Positions 19,587 through 28,023 of a DNA stretch of 64,000 nucleotides are shown one piece after another. The position numbers and the translations under genes were made by a program. The notes below the pieces were generated by a model. That model had not been told where the DNA came from. It saw nothing but the letters and a program-made list of their open reading frames with translations, and ran no database searches. Each line of letters opens with the position of its first letter. The first letter of the stretch is position 1. Source of the DNA: CAVXTF01 sp963701375. Its GTDB lineage: Bacteria > Actinomycetota > Acidimicrobiia > Acidimicrobiales > CAVXTF01. Location of the stretch: contig CAVOZT010000004.1 in assembly GCA_963701375.1 (NCBI GenBank), positions 1,674,001 through 1,738,000 of the forward strand. The letters are read 5' to 3'.

Positions 19587-19770
19587 CAGCCTCTCCCTTT
19601 CCCATGTGACTTCCCATGTGACCGCCGACCACATCCGCGTTCGGCGCCCGCTCGGCGCCCAAGAGAAGCACTGCTCGCGTACGAAGCGCAAGCTACCCGG
19701 CCAGACGAGTTCCTTGACTGGGGCGGCCCTCTGAGCGAGGTTTGCGGCGTGAGCGAAGCGTGATCGAATC

Positions 19771-21204
19771 GTGAACGACTCTGACAGGCCGTTTCACATC
19801 GAGCAGCACGGAATCGACTACATCCCCGATTCCGAGAGGTGGGCGAAGCCCCGCGACCTCTTCGGCATGTGGGCCGGGGCGAGCGTCCAGATCGAATACT
19901 TCGTCTACGGCGCCATCTTGATGACGTTCGGGTTCACCTTCTCGCAGGCCGTGATACTCATCGTGCTCGGGAACCTGTCTTTCCTGCTCCTCGGATTGTG
20001 CAGCCTGCAGGGGCCGGACGCCGGGACGACAGTGTTCGCGATCAGCCGTGCTCCATACGGGACCAACGGGTCGCGCCTCATAGCGCTGTTCAACTGGCTG
20101 ACTCAGATCGGTTTTGAGACAGAGGGGATCATCCTGATCGTCGGCGCGACCCTGGTCCTCGGGGCCAAGGCCGGTTTCGACCCTGGCACGCCGTTCAAAG
20201 TGATCGTCATCCTGATTGCGGTCGCAGTGCAGGCCGTTCTGCCTCTCTTGGGGCACGCCACGATGGTCAAGGTCTTGCGGTACCTGATCCTGCCCTTCGT
20301 GGTTCTCTTCGTGGTCCTTGCGGTGATCGTGGGTGACCACGCTCATCTGAACGCCGTTTCCCACGGCCCGGGTTGGCAGCTGTTCATGGTCGGTCTTGCT
20401 TTCACGATCGCCTTGAGCGGCCTCGGCTGGACCGAGAACGGCAACGACTACTCGCGCTATTTGCCTCGGGACGCTTCTAAGCCCGCGATCGTCATGTGGG
20501 TGTTTCTCGGAACGGCCGTGCCCGAGATCCTCATCATGATCCTCGGCGCGGTCGTAGGTACTTACCTGACGACGCTCGGCACATCGGCCAACCCGTTCTC
20601 GGCGTTCGTCCACGCAGGGGCCATTCCCGGTGGTTTCGTCGTGGTTTTCCTGGCGTTCGCCATAGTCCAGCTCTTCGCAGTCAACAGCCTCGACCTGTAC
20701 TCCTCGGGCGTCACGCTCCAAGCCCTCGGTCTTCGGGTGAAGCGCTACCAGGCGGTACTCGTAGACACGGTGATCTGCTGCGGGATCACGTTCTACGCAG
20801 TTTTCGATTCCTCGTTTTCGAAACTCCTGACAGACTTCGTCGAAGTCGTCATCTGCTGGATCGCGCCTTTCTGCGCCATCTTCCTCGTCGACTGGGTTCT
20901 GCGCCGGTACAGGTACGTTCCGGCGGACCTGCAGATCACCGACCGGTCCTCTGTGTACTGGAGCAACGGGGGCGTCCATTGGCCGGGGATCATCGCCCAG
21001 GCGCTCGGCTCGCTGGCAGCCGTAATGGCCCTCGACACGTCCTTTTACGTGAGCCCCGTCTCGCACGCGACCGGCGGGGCCGACTTCAGCATCTTCACGG
21101 GGCTAGCCGTCGGGGGAGTGAGCTACTTGCTCCTCGCGGGTCGGTCCGTGCGCCGCGAGGAGAGGGCGCACCGCGAGCTTCTCGACAACGCCAGTCCTGT
21201 CTAA
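19771..21204 (+). CDS. NCS1-family permease (cytosine/purine/uracil/allantoin type)
   Basis: 477 residues, GTG start, about 12 membrane segments. The N-terminus IDYIPDSERWAKPRDLFGMWAG... fits the NCS1 (PF02133) pattern, and TENGNDYSRYLP is the conserved loop NDYSRY. NCS1 proteins import nucleobases or related heterocycles with H+ or Na+. Two phosphoribosyltransferase genes lie immediately downstream on the other strand, which supports a nucleobase-like substrate. The true substrate within the family is not visible. Confidence 0.88.
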   Translation: MNDSDRPFHIEQHGIDYIPDSERWAKPRDLFGMWAGASVQIEYFVYGAILMTFGFTFSQAVILIVLGNLSFLLLGLCSLQGPDAGTTVFAISRAPYGTNGSRLIALFNWLTQIGFETEGIILIVGATLVLGAKAGFDPGTPFKVIVILIAVAVQAVLPLLGHATMVKVLRYLILPFVVLFVVLAVIVGDHAHLNAVSHGPGWQLFMVGLAFTIALSGLGWTENGNDYSRYLPRDASKPAIVMWVFLGTAVPEILIMILGAVVGTYLTTLGTSANPFSAFVHAGAIPGGFVVVFLAFAIVQLFAVNSLDLYSSGVTLQALGLRVKRYQAVLVDTVICCGITFYAVFDSSFSKLLTDFVEVVICWIAPFCAIFLVDWVLRRYRYVPADLQITDRSSVYWSNGGVHWPGIIAQALGSLAAVMALDTSFYVSPVSHATGGADFSIFTGLAVGGVSYLLLAGRSVRREERAHRELLDNASPV

Positions 21205-21218
21205 CCGAGGTCCACCGT

Positions 21219-21899
21219 CTAGTCGGGCTCGACCGCTTCTCCCGGAGCCGGAGATGCAGACTGGGCGGCCCCTACCTCTCCTGCGTTTCCTTCCCAGTCC
21301 TCGACCAGGGTGTTGTCGGCCCGGCGCCGGAAGAGGGGAATTGCCCCCAATGACCGGACAAGATCGGCGTCCGTTCCGAGCGTGTCTCGCCACGCCTTCG
21401 CCTCTGTGAGCAGCACGCCCACTGCGACCGGCTCAGCCCCCACCCGACGCAACAGCCTGAGCGCCGCCCTTATGGACGCGCCGGTGGATATCACGTCGTC
21501 GACCAGCACGACGCGGCGTCCCGCCGCTACAGGCACTCTGGCGCGGTCGAAAAGGAGACGTTGGGCTCCACCGGTCGTGATCGACTTGACGGGCTCGCTG
21601 ATGGCGTCGGCGAGGTGGATCTTCTGCGTCTTCTGAAAAATGAGGTAGTCGTCGATCCCGAGCGCCCTGCTCACCTCGATCGCAAGGGGGATGCCCATCG
21701 TGGCGACCGAGGCGACGATGTCCACCTCCAGGTCCCGTAGAAGTTCCGCAAGCTCCCTCGCAGCTCTCTCCGTGAAGGCGACCCCGTGGTCCACCGTGAT
21801 GAAGAGAGCAATGGACAGATCGTCGGCGATGCGCACGAGCGGGAGGTCGATCGCCTCTGAGCCGATTCTCGTCGTGTACGTGCCGTCGCGCTCTACCAC
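21219..21899 (-). CDS. PRPP-dependent phosphoribosyltransferase (APRT/PyrE-like fold)
   Basis: 226 residues from GTG 21899, inside the ATGTGGTAG end of the preceding hpt gene, so the two are coupled. The PRPP loop VVLVDDVISTGAS is clear, and SVATMGIPLAIEVSRALG resembles the adenine-type phosphoribosyltransferase core. It would transfer ribose-5-phosphate from PRPP to a base or act as a PRPP-sensing regulator. The tail after residue 195 is low-complexity and variable. It is the last gene of the CaiB-thiolase-DUF35-hpt series and converges with the NCS1 permease. Confidence 0.8.
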   Translation of the reverse strand: MVERDGTYTTRIGSEAIDLPLVRIADDLSIALFITVDHGVAFTERAARELAELLRDLEVDIVASVATMGIPLAIEVSRALGIDDYLIFQKTQKIHLADAISEPVKSITTGGAQRLLFDRARVPVAAGRRVVLVDDVISTGASIRAALRLLRRVGAEPVAVGVLLTEAKAWRDTLGTDADLVRSLGAIPLFRRRADNTLVEDWEGNAGEVGAAQSASPAPGEAVEPD

Positions 21900-22453
21900 A
21901 TGCCACTCACGTCGTATCGGTGGACATCGGGAAGGTTTCGGTACTTCTCGTCGATGTCGAGCCCGTAGCCGACGACGAATTCCGGCGGGATCAGGCAGCC
22001 CACGTACCGCAAGGAGGGGACCGCAGCGCGGGCGCTCTCTTTGACGAGCAGAGCGCAAACCTCGAGGCTGGCCGGATGCCGAGCCTGCAGATTTCGTCTC
22101 AGGTACGACAGCGTGGTTCCGCTGTCCACGATGTCCTCGACGACGAGCACGTGCCGGCCGGTCAGATCTGCGTCCAGATCCTTCACGATCCGGATCACGC
22201 CGCTCGTGGAGCTGCCACCGCCGTACGAGGAGATAGCCATGATGTCGATCTCCACGGGTAGGTCGATCGAGCGCGCGAGATCGCTCATGAACACGAACGC
22301 GCCCTTCAGCACCCCTACGAGCAACAAGGGAAGGCCTGCGTAGTCCTCGGTCACCTGGCAGCCGATCTCGGTGACTCGCTGCTCGATCGCGCGGCGGTCG
22401 ACGACGATCTCCTTGATGCGCGAGTCCGAAGCCCAGCCGACGTCGTCGAGCAC
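21893..22453 (-). CDS. hpt: Hypoxanthine-guanine phosphoribosyltransferase
   Basis: 186 residues. Family motifs are strong: GVLKGAFVFMSDL, AISSYGGGSSTSG and the PRPP loop VVEDIVDSGTTLSYL, with VGYGLDIDEKYRNLP near the end. It salvages hypoxanthine and guanine to IMP and GMP. The GTG at 22453 overlaps the stop of the DUF35 gene (CTAGTG), so hpt here is embedded in a catabolic-looking operon. In many actinomycetes hpt sits with tilS and ftsH instead, so this may be a second copy or a moved one. Confidence 0.88.
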   Translation of the reverse strand: MLDDVGWASDSRIKEIVVDRRAIEQRVTEIGCQVTEDYAGLPLLLVGVLKGAFVFMSDLARSIDLPVEIDIMAISSYGGGSSTSGVIRIVKDLDADLTGRHVLVVEDIVDSGTTLSYLRRNLQARHPASLEVCALLVKESARAAVPSLRYVGCLIPPEFVVGYGLDIDEKYRNLPDVHRYDVSGMW

Positions 22454-22905
22454 TAGCTCTCCGGTTCGAAAAGTGCGATGCCGGCCTCTTCGGATACCTG
22501 CTCGAAACGTGCCGTGACTCTCATCCCGATCGCAACGTCTTCGGGTTCGCACCCGACGATGTTGGTCATCACCCGTGGTCCTTCGTCGAGGTTGACGAGC
22601 GCCACGACGTACGGGATCCAGTCGCGAAAAGGCCTCGAGTAGTTCTGACGGATGACTGTGAACGTCGCGACCGTTCCCTTCCCGCTTGCGTCCACCCACC
22701 GCACGTCGCCTCCGCAGAACTTGCAGAGCGCTCGTCCGTAGAGCTGGTTCTTGCCGCACGACTCGCAGCTCTGGACCACCAGGCGACCCTCGTGTGCCGC
22801 GGACCAGTAGGGAGCCGAATCGGGGTCGAGTACGGGCGCCGGGCGCGGCTTCGGCGGCCGGGGGTCGGCGGCAGGTTCCGCGGCGACAGCAGGTTGATCG
22901 CTCAT
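22453..22905 (-). CDS. DUF35 OB-fold acyl-CoA-associated zinc-ribbon protein
   Basis: 150 residues from ATG 22905. It has a Pro-rich start, then the rubredoxin-like zinc ribbon CESCG...CKFCGG and an OB-fold (GTVATFTVIRQ...PYVVALVNLDEGPRVMTNI). This is the standard two-part DUF35/OB_aCoA_assoc layout. Such proteins pair with thiolase-like enzymes; in steroid side-chain breakdown the DUF35 domain of ChsH2 recruits the Ltp2 aldolase. Here the ATG overlaps the thiolase stop (ATGA), which fits an obligate partner. Confidence 0.87.
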   Translation of the reverse strand: MSDQPAVAAEPAADPRPPKPRPAPVLDPDSAPYWSAAHEGRLVVQSCESCGKNQLYGRALCKFCGGDVRWVDASGKGTVATFTVIRQNYSRPFRDWIPYVVALVNLDEGPRVMTNIVGCEPEDVAIGMRVTARFEQVSEEAGIALFEPES

Positions 22906-24071
22906 CGAGGCTCCGTGGCAAAAACGAGGGTGGCGCCGGTCGAGAGCATCCCGCCGGTGCCGTGGGCGATTGCGATGCGGGCGTGGGGAACCTGGGTCTC
23001 GCCGGCCTGTCCGCGCAGTTGGCGGACCGCTTCTACGATCAGGAACATCCCGCGCATCCCGGGGTGGCACGCCGACAGGCCGCCCCCGTCGGTGTTGGTG
23101 GGCAGGCGTCCACCCAACCCGAGACCCCCGTCCGAGACGAATTCCCCGCTCTCGCCCTGGGCGCAGAACCCGAGACCCTCGAGGGTCAACAAGACGGTGA
23201 TCGTGAAAGAGTCGTAGAGCTGCGCGACGTCGACGTCGCTCGCGCTGATCCCCGCTTGCCGGAAAGCACGTGGGCCTGTTTCGCACGCAGCTGTCACCGT
23301 CAGGTCCGGCATCTGCGAGATGTTCGTGTGGTGCGTCGTCCCGTGAGCCGCGCCGACGATGTAGACGGGTTTCGACGGCAGGTCCGCAGCGCGCTCCGCA
23401 GTAGTCACGACGCACGCACCTCCGCCATCCGAGATCACGCAACAGTCGAGCTTGTGGAGCGGATCGGCGACCAGCCTGGACGACACCACGTCCGCGATGG
23501 TTATCGGGTCCCGGTACTGGGCCATCGGATTGTGTGATGCATGCGACCTCATGGTCACGGCCACCTCCGCCAGTTGCTCGGGCGTGGTGCCGTACTCGTG
23601 CATGTGGCGCCTCGCGGCGAGGGCGTAGCTGCCGACGAGTGTGTTTCCCCAGAGTGACTCGAAGGCCATCGGCCCCGACGGCATGGCGTTTCGCCCGCCC
23701 GTGCCCAGCCTTCTGCCCATCTGCGAGAGCTGGACGCTTCCGTACGTGACGAGCACCGTCTCGGCCATGCCCGCTTCCACCGCCGTGGCCGCGTGCTCGA
23801 CGAGCACCTCGAAGGACGCGCCACCGATGTTCGTCTCGTCCAGGTACGAGGGATGCATTCCCAGGTATTCGGCGACCCCGACCGCGTACATCGGGAAGAA
23901 GCCCGTGGTTGCCAGGCCGTCGATGTCGCCGAAGGTGAGGCCTGCGTCGGCGAGAGCCCTCTTGGCGGCCTGCGCGTGCACAGCGTGTTCGGACATATCG
24001 GGGAGATACGGGTAGTCCGACGTCGCCACCCCGCATATGACCGCCTGACGGCCCTTTTTGTCTGTGTTCAA
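22902..24071 (-). CDS. Thiolase-fold protein, SCP2-thiolase/Ltp type, lacking the usual nucleophile Cys
   Basis: 389 residues from TTG 24071, overlapping the CaiB stop (TTGA). The fold motifs are clear: AVTMRSHASHNP, CCVISDGGGACVVT, AQLYDSFTITVL, GGLSACHPGMRG and HGTGGMLSTGA. At the position of the thiolase nucleophile the sequence reads NIGGASFE (residues 81-88), with Ser/Ala and no Cys. Ltp2-like members that lack this Cys act as retro-aldolases with a DUF35 partner, and a DUF35 gene follows directly. It probably cleaves a C-C bond in a beta-hydroxyacyl-CoA-like substrate; a true thiolase role is less likely. Confidence 0.82.
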   Translation of the reverse strand: MNTDKKGRQAVICGVATSDYPYLPDMSEHAVHAQAAKRALADAGLTFGDIDGLATTGFFPMYAVGVAEYLGMHPSYLDETNIGGASFEVLVEHAATAVEAGMAETVLVTYGSVQLSQMGRRLGTGGRNAMPSGPMAFESLWGNTLVGSYALAARRHMHEYGTTPEQLAEVAVTMRSHASHNPMAQYRDPITIADVVSSRLVADPLHKLDCCVISDGGGACVVTTAERAADLPSKPVYIVGAAHGTTHHTNISQMPDLTVTAACETGPRAFRQAGISASDVDVAQLYDSFTITVLLTLEGLGFCAQGESGEFVSDGGLGLGGRLPTNTDGGGLSACHPGMRGMFLIVEAVRQLRGQAGETQVPHARIAIAHGTGGMLSTGATLVFATEPR

Positions 24072-26579
24072 GCATCCCCTCCAGTTCGGGCTCTCGTGCC
24101 GGAGGAAACCGCACCCCACTCGGCGTTCACCTCGTCGGTGTGCTCGCCGAGAAGTGGTGGCCGGCGGTTCATCACCCACGGCGATCCGTGCGCGATGAAA
24201 GGCGCTCCCGGATACGTGACCTCGGCGGACAACCCGGGCTCGCCGGTGAGCTCGCCGTGCTCGAGCGTCACGAAGTGCCCGCGCGATTTGAGGTGGGGGT
24301 CGTCTGCCACCTCGTCGGGACTGCGTATCACTCCCCACGGGAGCCCGGCCGACTGGCCCAGGCGGTAGACAGTCTCGCCGTCGGCCGTTGCGGCAAGTCG
24401 CTTCAACGCCTGCCAAAGCTCGTTGTAATTCGTTGCCCTGTACGAAGCGTCGCGGAACGCCGGGTCCGACAGGGGTCCGGCCACCCCGTTGTCCTCGAGC
24501 ATCGCGAGGAGGCGGTCGAAGACGTGCGGTCCGAGGAAATCCGGCACCAGGGCTGCGATTCTCCTGCCGTCTGATGCCGTCAGGGTCGGATGCGGGGCTC
24601 GCCTGTACGAGAACCCGGAGCAGATATACGACAGAAGGTGCCATTCGGTCATGCTCGCCGAGCACTCGTGCGCCGACACGTCGATGAACTGGCCGGCGCC
24701 GGAGGTCGACCGGAAATAGAGGGCCGCCAACACGGCGATTGCGGCGTACGTCGACGCGGTCCGCCAAGCCTGGTCGCCCATCGAGGCGAGCGGGGGAGTG
24801 TCGTAGGAGCCGTCTGCGAGAGGCCGGTACCCGCAGGCCGCCATCGATCCGCCCAACGCCATCAGCACCAGATCGTCGGCTAGGTAGTCGGCCCAAGGAC
24901 CTGACTGCCCGAACGGCGTCACCGCACTGACCACGAGACCGGGAAACGCCGCCGAAAGAGACGCAAAGTCCAGTCCGCGCGCAGCTGACTCGGACGCGCG
25001 CAGCGTGTGGAGCATGACATCCGCCGCGCCACAAAGACGGATCACATCGTCGTCGTCGTGGATCACGACCGATCTCTTCCCGACGTTGTCGGCCCAGAAC
25101 GCGAGGCTGCGATCAGGCCCCGGCTCGTCTCCGGCGAACGGCCCGAACGAGCGGGAAGGGGACCCCTCGGGTGGCTCGGCCTTCACGACGTCGGCGCCAA
25201 GGCCCGCAAGTAGACGGCCGCAGTATTCGGCCGACTCGTCAGCCAACTCGATCACCCGCACCCCCTCGAGCGGGCCCCCAGTCATCGGAGCACTCCCTCG
25301 ACGCGCGAGTGACGCGATCTCGTTGCGACCCATTCCGAGAATCCCCTCGAGAACATCATCGGTGTCCTCACCCAGCAAAGGCGGACCGCGGTGGATCGCG
25401 CCTCCGGTGTCTGGAGGAGTGGTGCTCATACGGAACGGCACCCCCTCGAGGGGCATCGGGGCGACGTCTGCATTGCCGAGCATCTTGAAGTGGCCACGCG
25501 CCGCGAGCTGCGGATCGCGTTCGAGGCGGTCGGCGGCATCCTGGACAACGCCGGCCGGCACCCCGGCCGCCTGCAGCAGGTCCATCGCCTCGTAGCGCTC
25601 GAGACCGCTCGTCCATTCCTCGAGGAGCAGGTCGAGCTCGTCAGCGTTCGCGACGCGCGATTCGAGCGTTTCGAAGCGCGGGTCGCGGCACCACTTCGGC
25701 TCGCCCATGACCTTTACCAAAGACAGCCACTGCGCTTGCGTGCGACACGAGATGACGATCCATTTGTCGTCTCCCCGGGTCCGATATGCCCCTCCGGGGG
25801 AGGTGGGCGGGTGGTTCCTACGGTTTCCCGTCGGGAACCCTTCGCGCCTGGCAGGTCGGTTGTTGACGAGCGCATCCAGAAGGATCGCCCCGGACAGCGC
25901 CGTTGCGGGCTCGAGCTGCGAAACGTCGACGTACTGGCCCTCACCGGTCCGGGCGCGGTGCATCAGCCCCGTCAATATCGCGACCGCGCCGAGATATCCG
26001 CCCACGTGGTCCAGGTAGGAGAACGTCCACCCTGCAGGGGGTCGTCCGGGAAGTCCGACGAGGAACGTGAGCCCCGTGAGTGCCTGAGCGGTCGGGCCCA
26101 TCGTCACGTGCGAAGAGTCGGGACCCTGGTGGCCGAACCCGCACATCGACACGTAGACGACGTCCGGGCGCGCTTCGCGCATCACGTCGTACGTCAGACC
26201 CCACCGATCGAGCGTCCCGGCCGCGAAGCTCTCGGTTACGACGTCAGAGGCCGAGACGAGATCCTTAAGCAACGCGAGACCCTTCGGGTTCGCTGCGTCG
26301 ACCGTGATGCTCTTCTTTCCCCCGGTGTTGTACTTGTAGAACACCGCGCCTCTGTTGGCGCTCGGAGCCCCGGCGGTGTCCGAGAGAGTTGCGCTCCCGA
26401 ATCCGACCGTGCGCTCACCGGGATCCGGCACGAAAGGCGGCATCACCCTGATCGGGTCGGGACGCGGTCGTGCTCTCGACGCGGATGACCTCGGCCCCGA
26501 GGCACCCGCAGATGAGGGTCGCCTGAGCTCCGAACCCGAGCCTTGTGAAGTCGAGGATGCGCACTCCCGACAGCGCCAT
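24068..26579 (-). CDS. Double-domain CaiB/BaiF CoA-transferase (frame changes near 26470)
   Basis: Two class III CoA-transferase domains in one chain, about 837 residues. The start ATG 26579 (MALSGVRILDFTRLGFG) is in one frame; from about 26470 the rest, beginning PDPIRVMPPFVPD, is in another, and one extra base explains this. Domain 1 has the catalytic Asp in SYLDHVGGYLG; domain 2, from about residue 435, starts GGPLEGVRVIELADESAEYCGRLLAGLG with Asp in ASMGDQAW. Class III enzymes move CoA between acyl-CoA and a free acid and normally work as dimers, so the fusion could form an internal heterodimer. First gene of the operon with the thiolase-like and DUF35 genes. Confidence 0.82.
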
Positions 26580-26689
26580 GGGGGCCTCGCTCACCGGGGC
26601 GACGATAGTGTGATCCCCGACACGCGTGTCATAGAACGGACCCTCCGGTGGGGCCCTCGGTGGCACGCCGCGGATCTGCGGAGGGCGCC

Positions 26690-28009
26690 GTGCTGCTCGA
26701 GGACCTGGTGCTCGTGAGCGTCGACGACCACGTGGTCGAGCCGCCCGACATGTTCGAAGGGCGGCTCCCGGCCCGTTACGCGGACGACGCTCCTCGCGTG
26801 CTTCAGCGTGAGGACGGAACCGAGGTCTGGCGTTTCTGTGGCATGGACGCAACCAACATCGGGCTCAATGCCGTGGTGGGCCGCCCGGTCGAGGAGTACG
26901 GCATCGAGCCGACTTCCTTCGCTGAGATCCGCAGAGGTTGCTACGACATCCACGAACGGGTGCGCGACATGGATGCCAACGGGGTGATCGGCTCGATGTG
27001 CTTCCCGTCGTTCCCGAATCTGTGCGGGCAGCTTTTCTCGAGGGCGACAGACGACAGGGATCTCGCTCTCGCCGTTCTGCATGCCTACAACGACTGGCAC
27101 GTGTACGACTGGTGTGGGACCTATCCGGGGCGGTTCATCCCACTCGGCCTCGTCCCGATCTGGGACCCGGTCGAGATGGCGGTCGAGGTGCGCCGCCTCG
27201 CGGAGATGGGGTGTCACGCCGTGTCGTTTTCGGAGAACCCCGCCAAGCTCAAGCTGCCGAGCTTCCACTCCGACCACTGGGACCCGTTCTGGTCCGCCTG
27301 CGCGGACGACGGAACCATCGTCTGCCTGCACATCGGCTCGTCTTCTTCGCTTGTCATGACCGCCGCCGACGCGCCCATCGACGTGCTGCTCGCCCTGCAA
27401 CCGGTGAACATCATCCAAGCGGCCGCAGACCTGCTCTGGTCCCCGGTGTTGCGCAAATTCCCCGACCTGAAGGTGGCGTTGTCGGAGGGTGGGATCGGCT
27501 GGATCCCTTATTTCTTGGAGCGGATGGACTGGACGTACGAGCGTCAGCACGGGTGGACGGGACAGGACTTCGGCGATCGTCTACCGAGCGAGCTCTTCCG
27601 TGACCGCATAGTGACCTGCTTCATCGACGATCCTGCGGGGGTCGCCCAGCGCGACAAAGTAGGGCTCGAGACCATCTGTTGGGAGGCGGATTACCCGCAC
27701 TCGGACTCCACCTGGCCGGTGTCCCCTGAACGGCTCATGCGCTCGCTCGACGGTGTCTCCGACGACGACATCACGGCGATCACGCACGCCAACGCGATGC
27801 GCCATTTCCGCTTCGATCCCTTCGCGGTTCGACCCCGGGAGCAGTGCACTGTCGGGGCCCTGCGGGCGGGTGCCCGCGACGTGGACACGGCACAGCATCC
27901 TTTGGCTCACGCAAACGGACGGAACGGATCTTCAGATGCAAACGAGGTGCGCGCAGCCAAGCACGTGAAGGTCGCAGACCTTACGGGTCGCAGGGGCTTG
28001 GACCGCTGA
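26690..28009 (+). CDS. PF04909-type TIM-barrel amidohydrolase (second copy)
   Basis: 439 residues from GTG 26690, with GGAGGG just upstream; an earlier in-frame GTG at 26648 has no such site. The start VSVDDHVVEPPDMFEGRLPA mirrors the paralogue at 10067, as do CLHIGSS, SEGGIGWIPYFLERM and EADYPHSDSTWP. It is a metal-dependent hydrolase or decarboxylase by family. A 50-residue C-terminal extension is low in predicted structure. It is divergent from the double CaiB gene 110 bases away, so the two probably belong to one pathway under shared control. Confidence 0.85.
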   Translation: MLLEDLVLVSVDDHVVEPPDMFEGRLPARYADDAPRVLQREDGTEVWRFCGMDATNIGLNAVVGRPVEEYGIEPTSFAEIRRGCYDIHERVRDMDANGVIGSMCFPSFPNLCGQLFSRATDDRDLALAVLHAYNDWHVYDWCGTYPGRFIPLGLVPIWDPVEMAVEVRRLAEMGCHAVSFSENPAKLKLPSFHSDHWDPFWSACADDGTIVCLHIGSSSSLVMTAADAPIDVLLALQPVNIIQAAADLLWSPVLRKFPDLKVALSEGGIGWIPYFLERMDWTYERQHGWTGQDFGDRLPSELFRDRIVTCFIDDPAGVAQRDKVGLETICWEADYPHSDSTWPVSPERLMRSLDGVSDDDITAITHANAMRHFRFDPFAVRPREQCTVGALRAGARDVDTAQHPLAHANGRNGSSDANEVRAAKHVKVADLTGRRGLDR

Positions 28010-28023
28010 GCAAGTCCGAAGAG

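Noticed and set aside
19693..21066. Long minus-strand open frame opposite the permease
   Set aside because: It is rich in Arg, Asp, His and Gln and lacks any motif, the mirror of a hydrophobic membrane protein; the plus-strand NCS1 permease explains the DNA.
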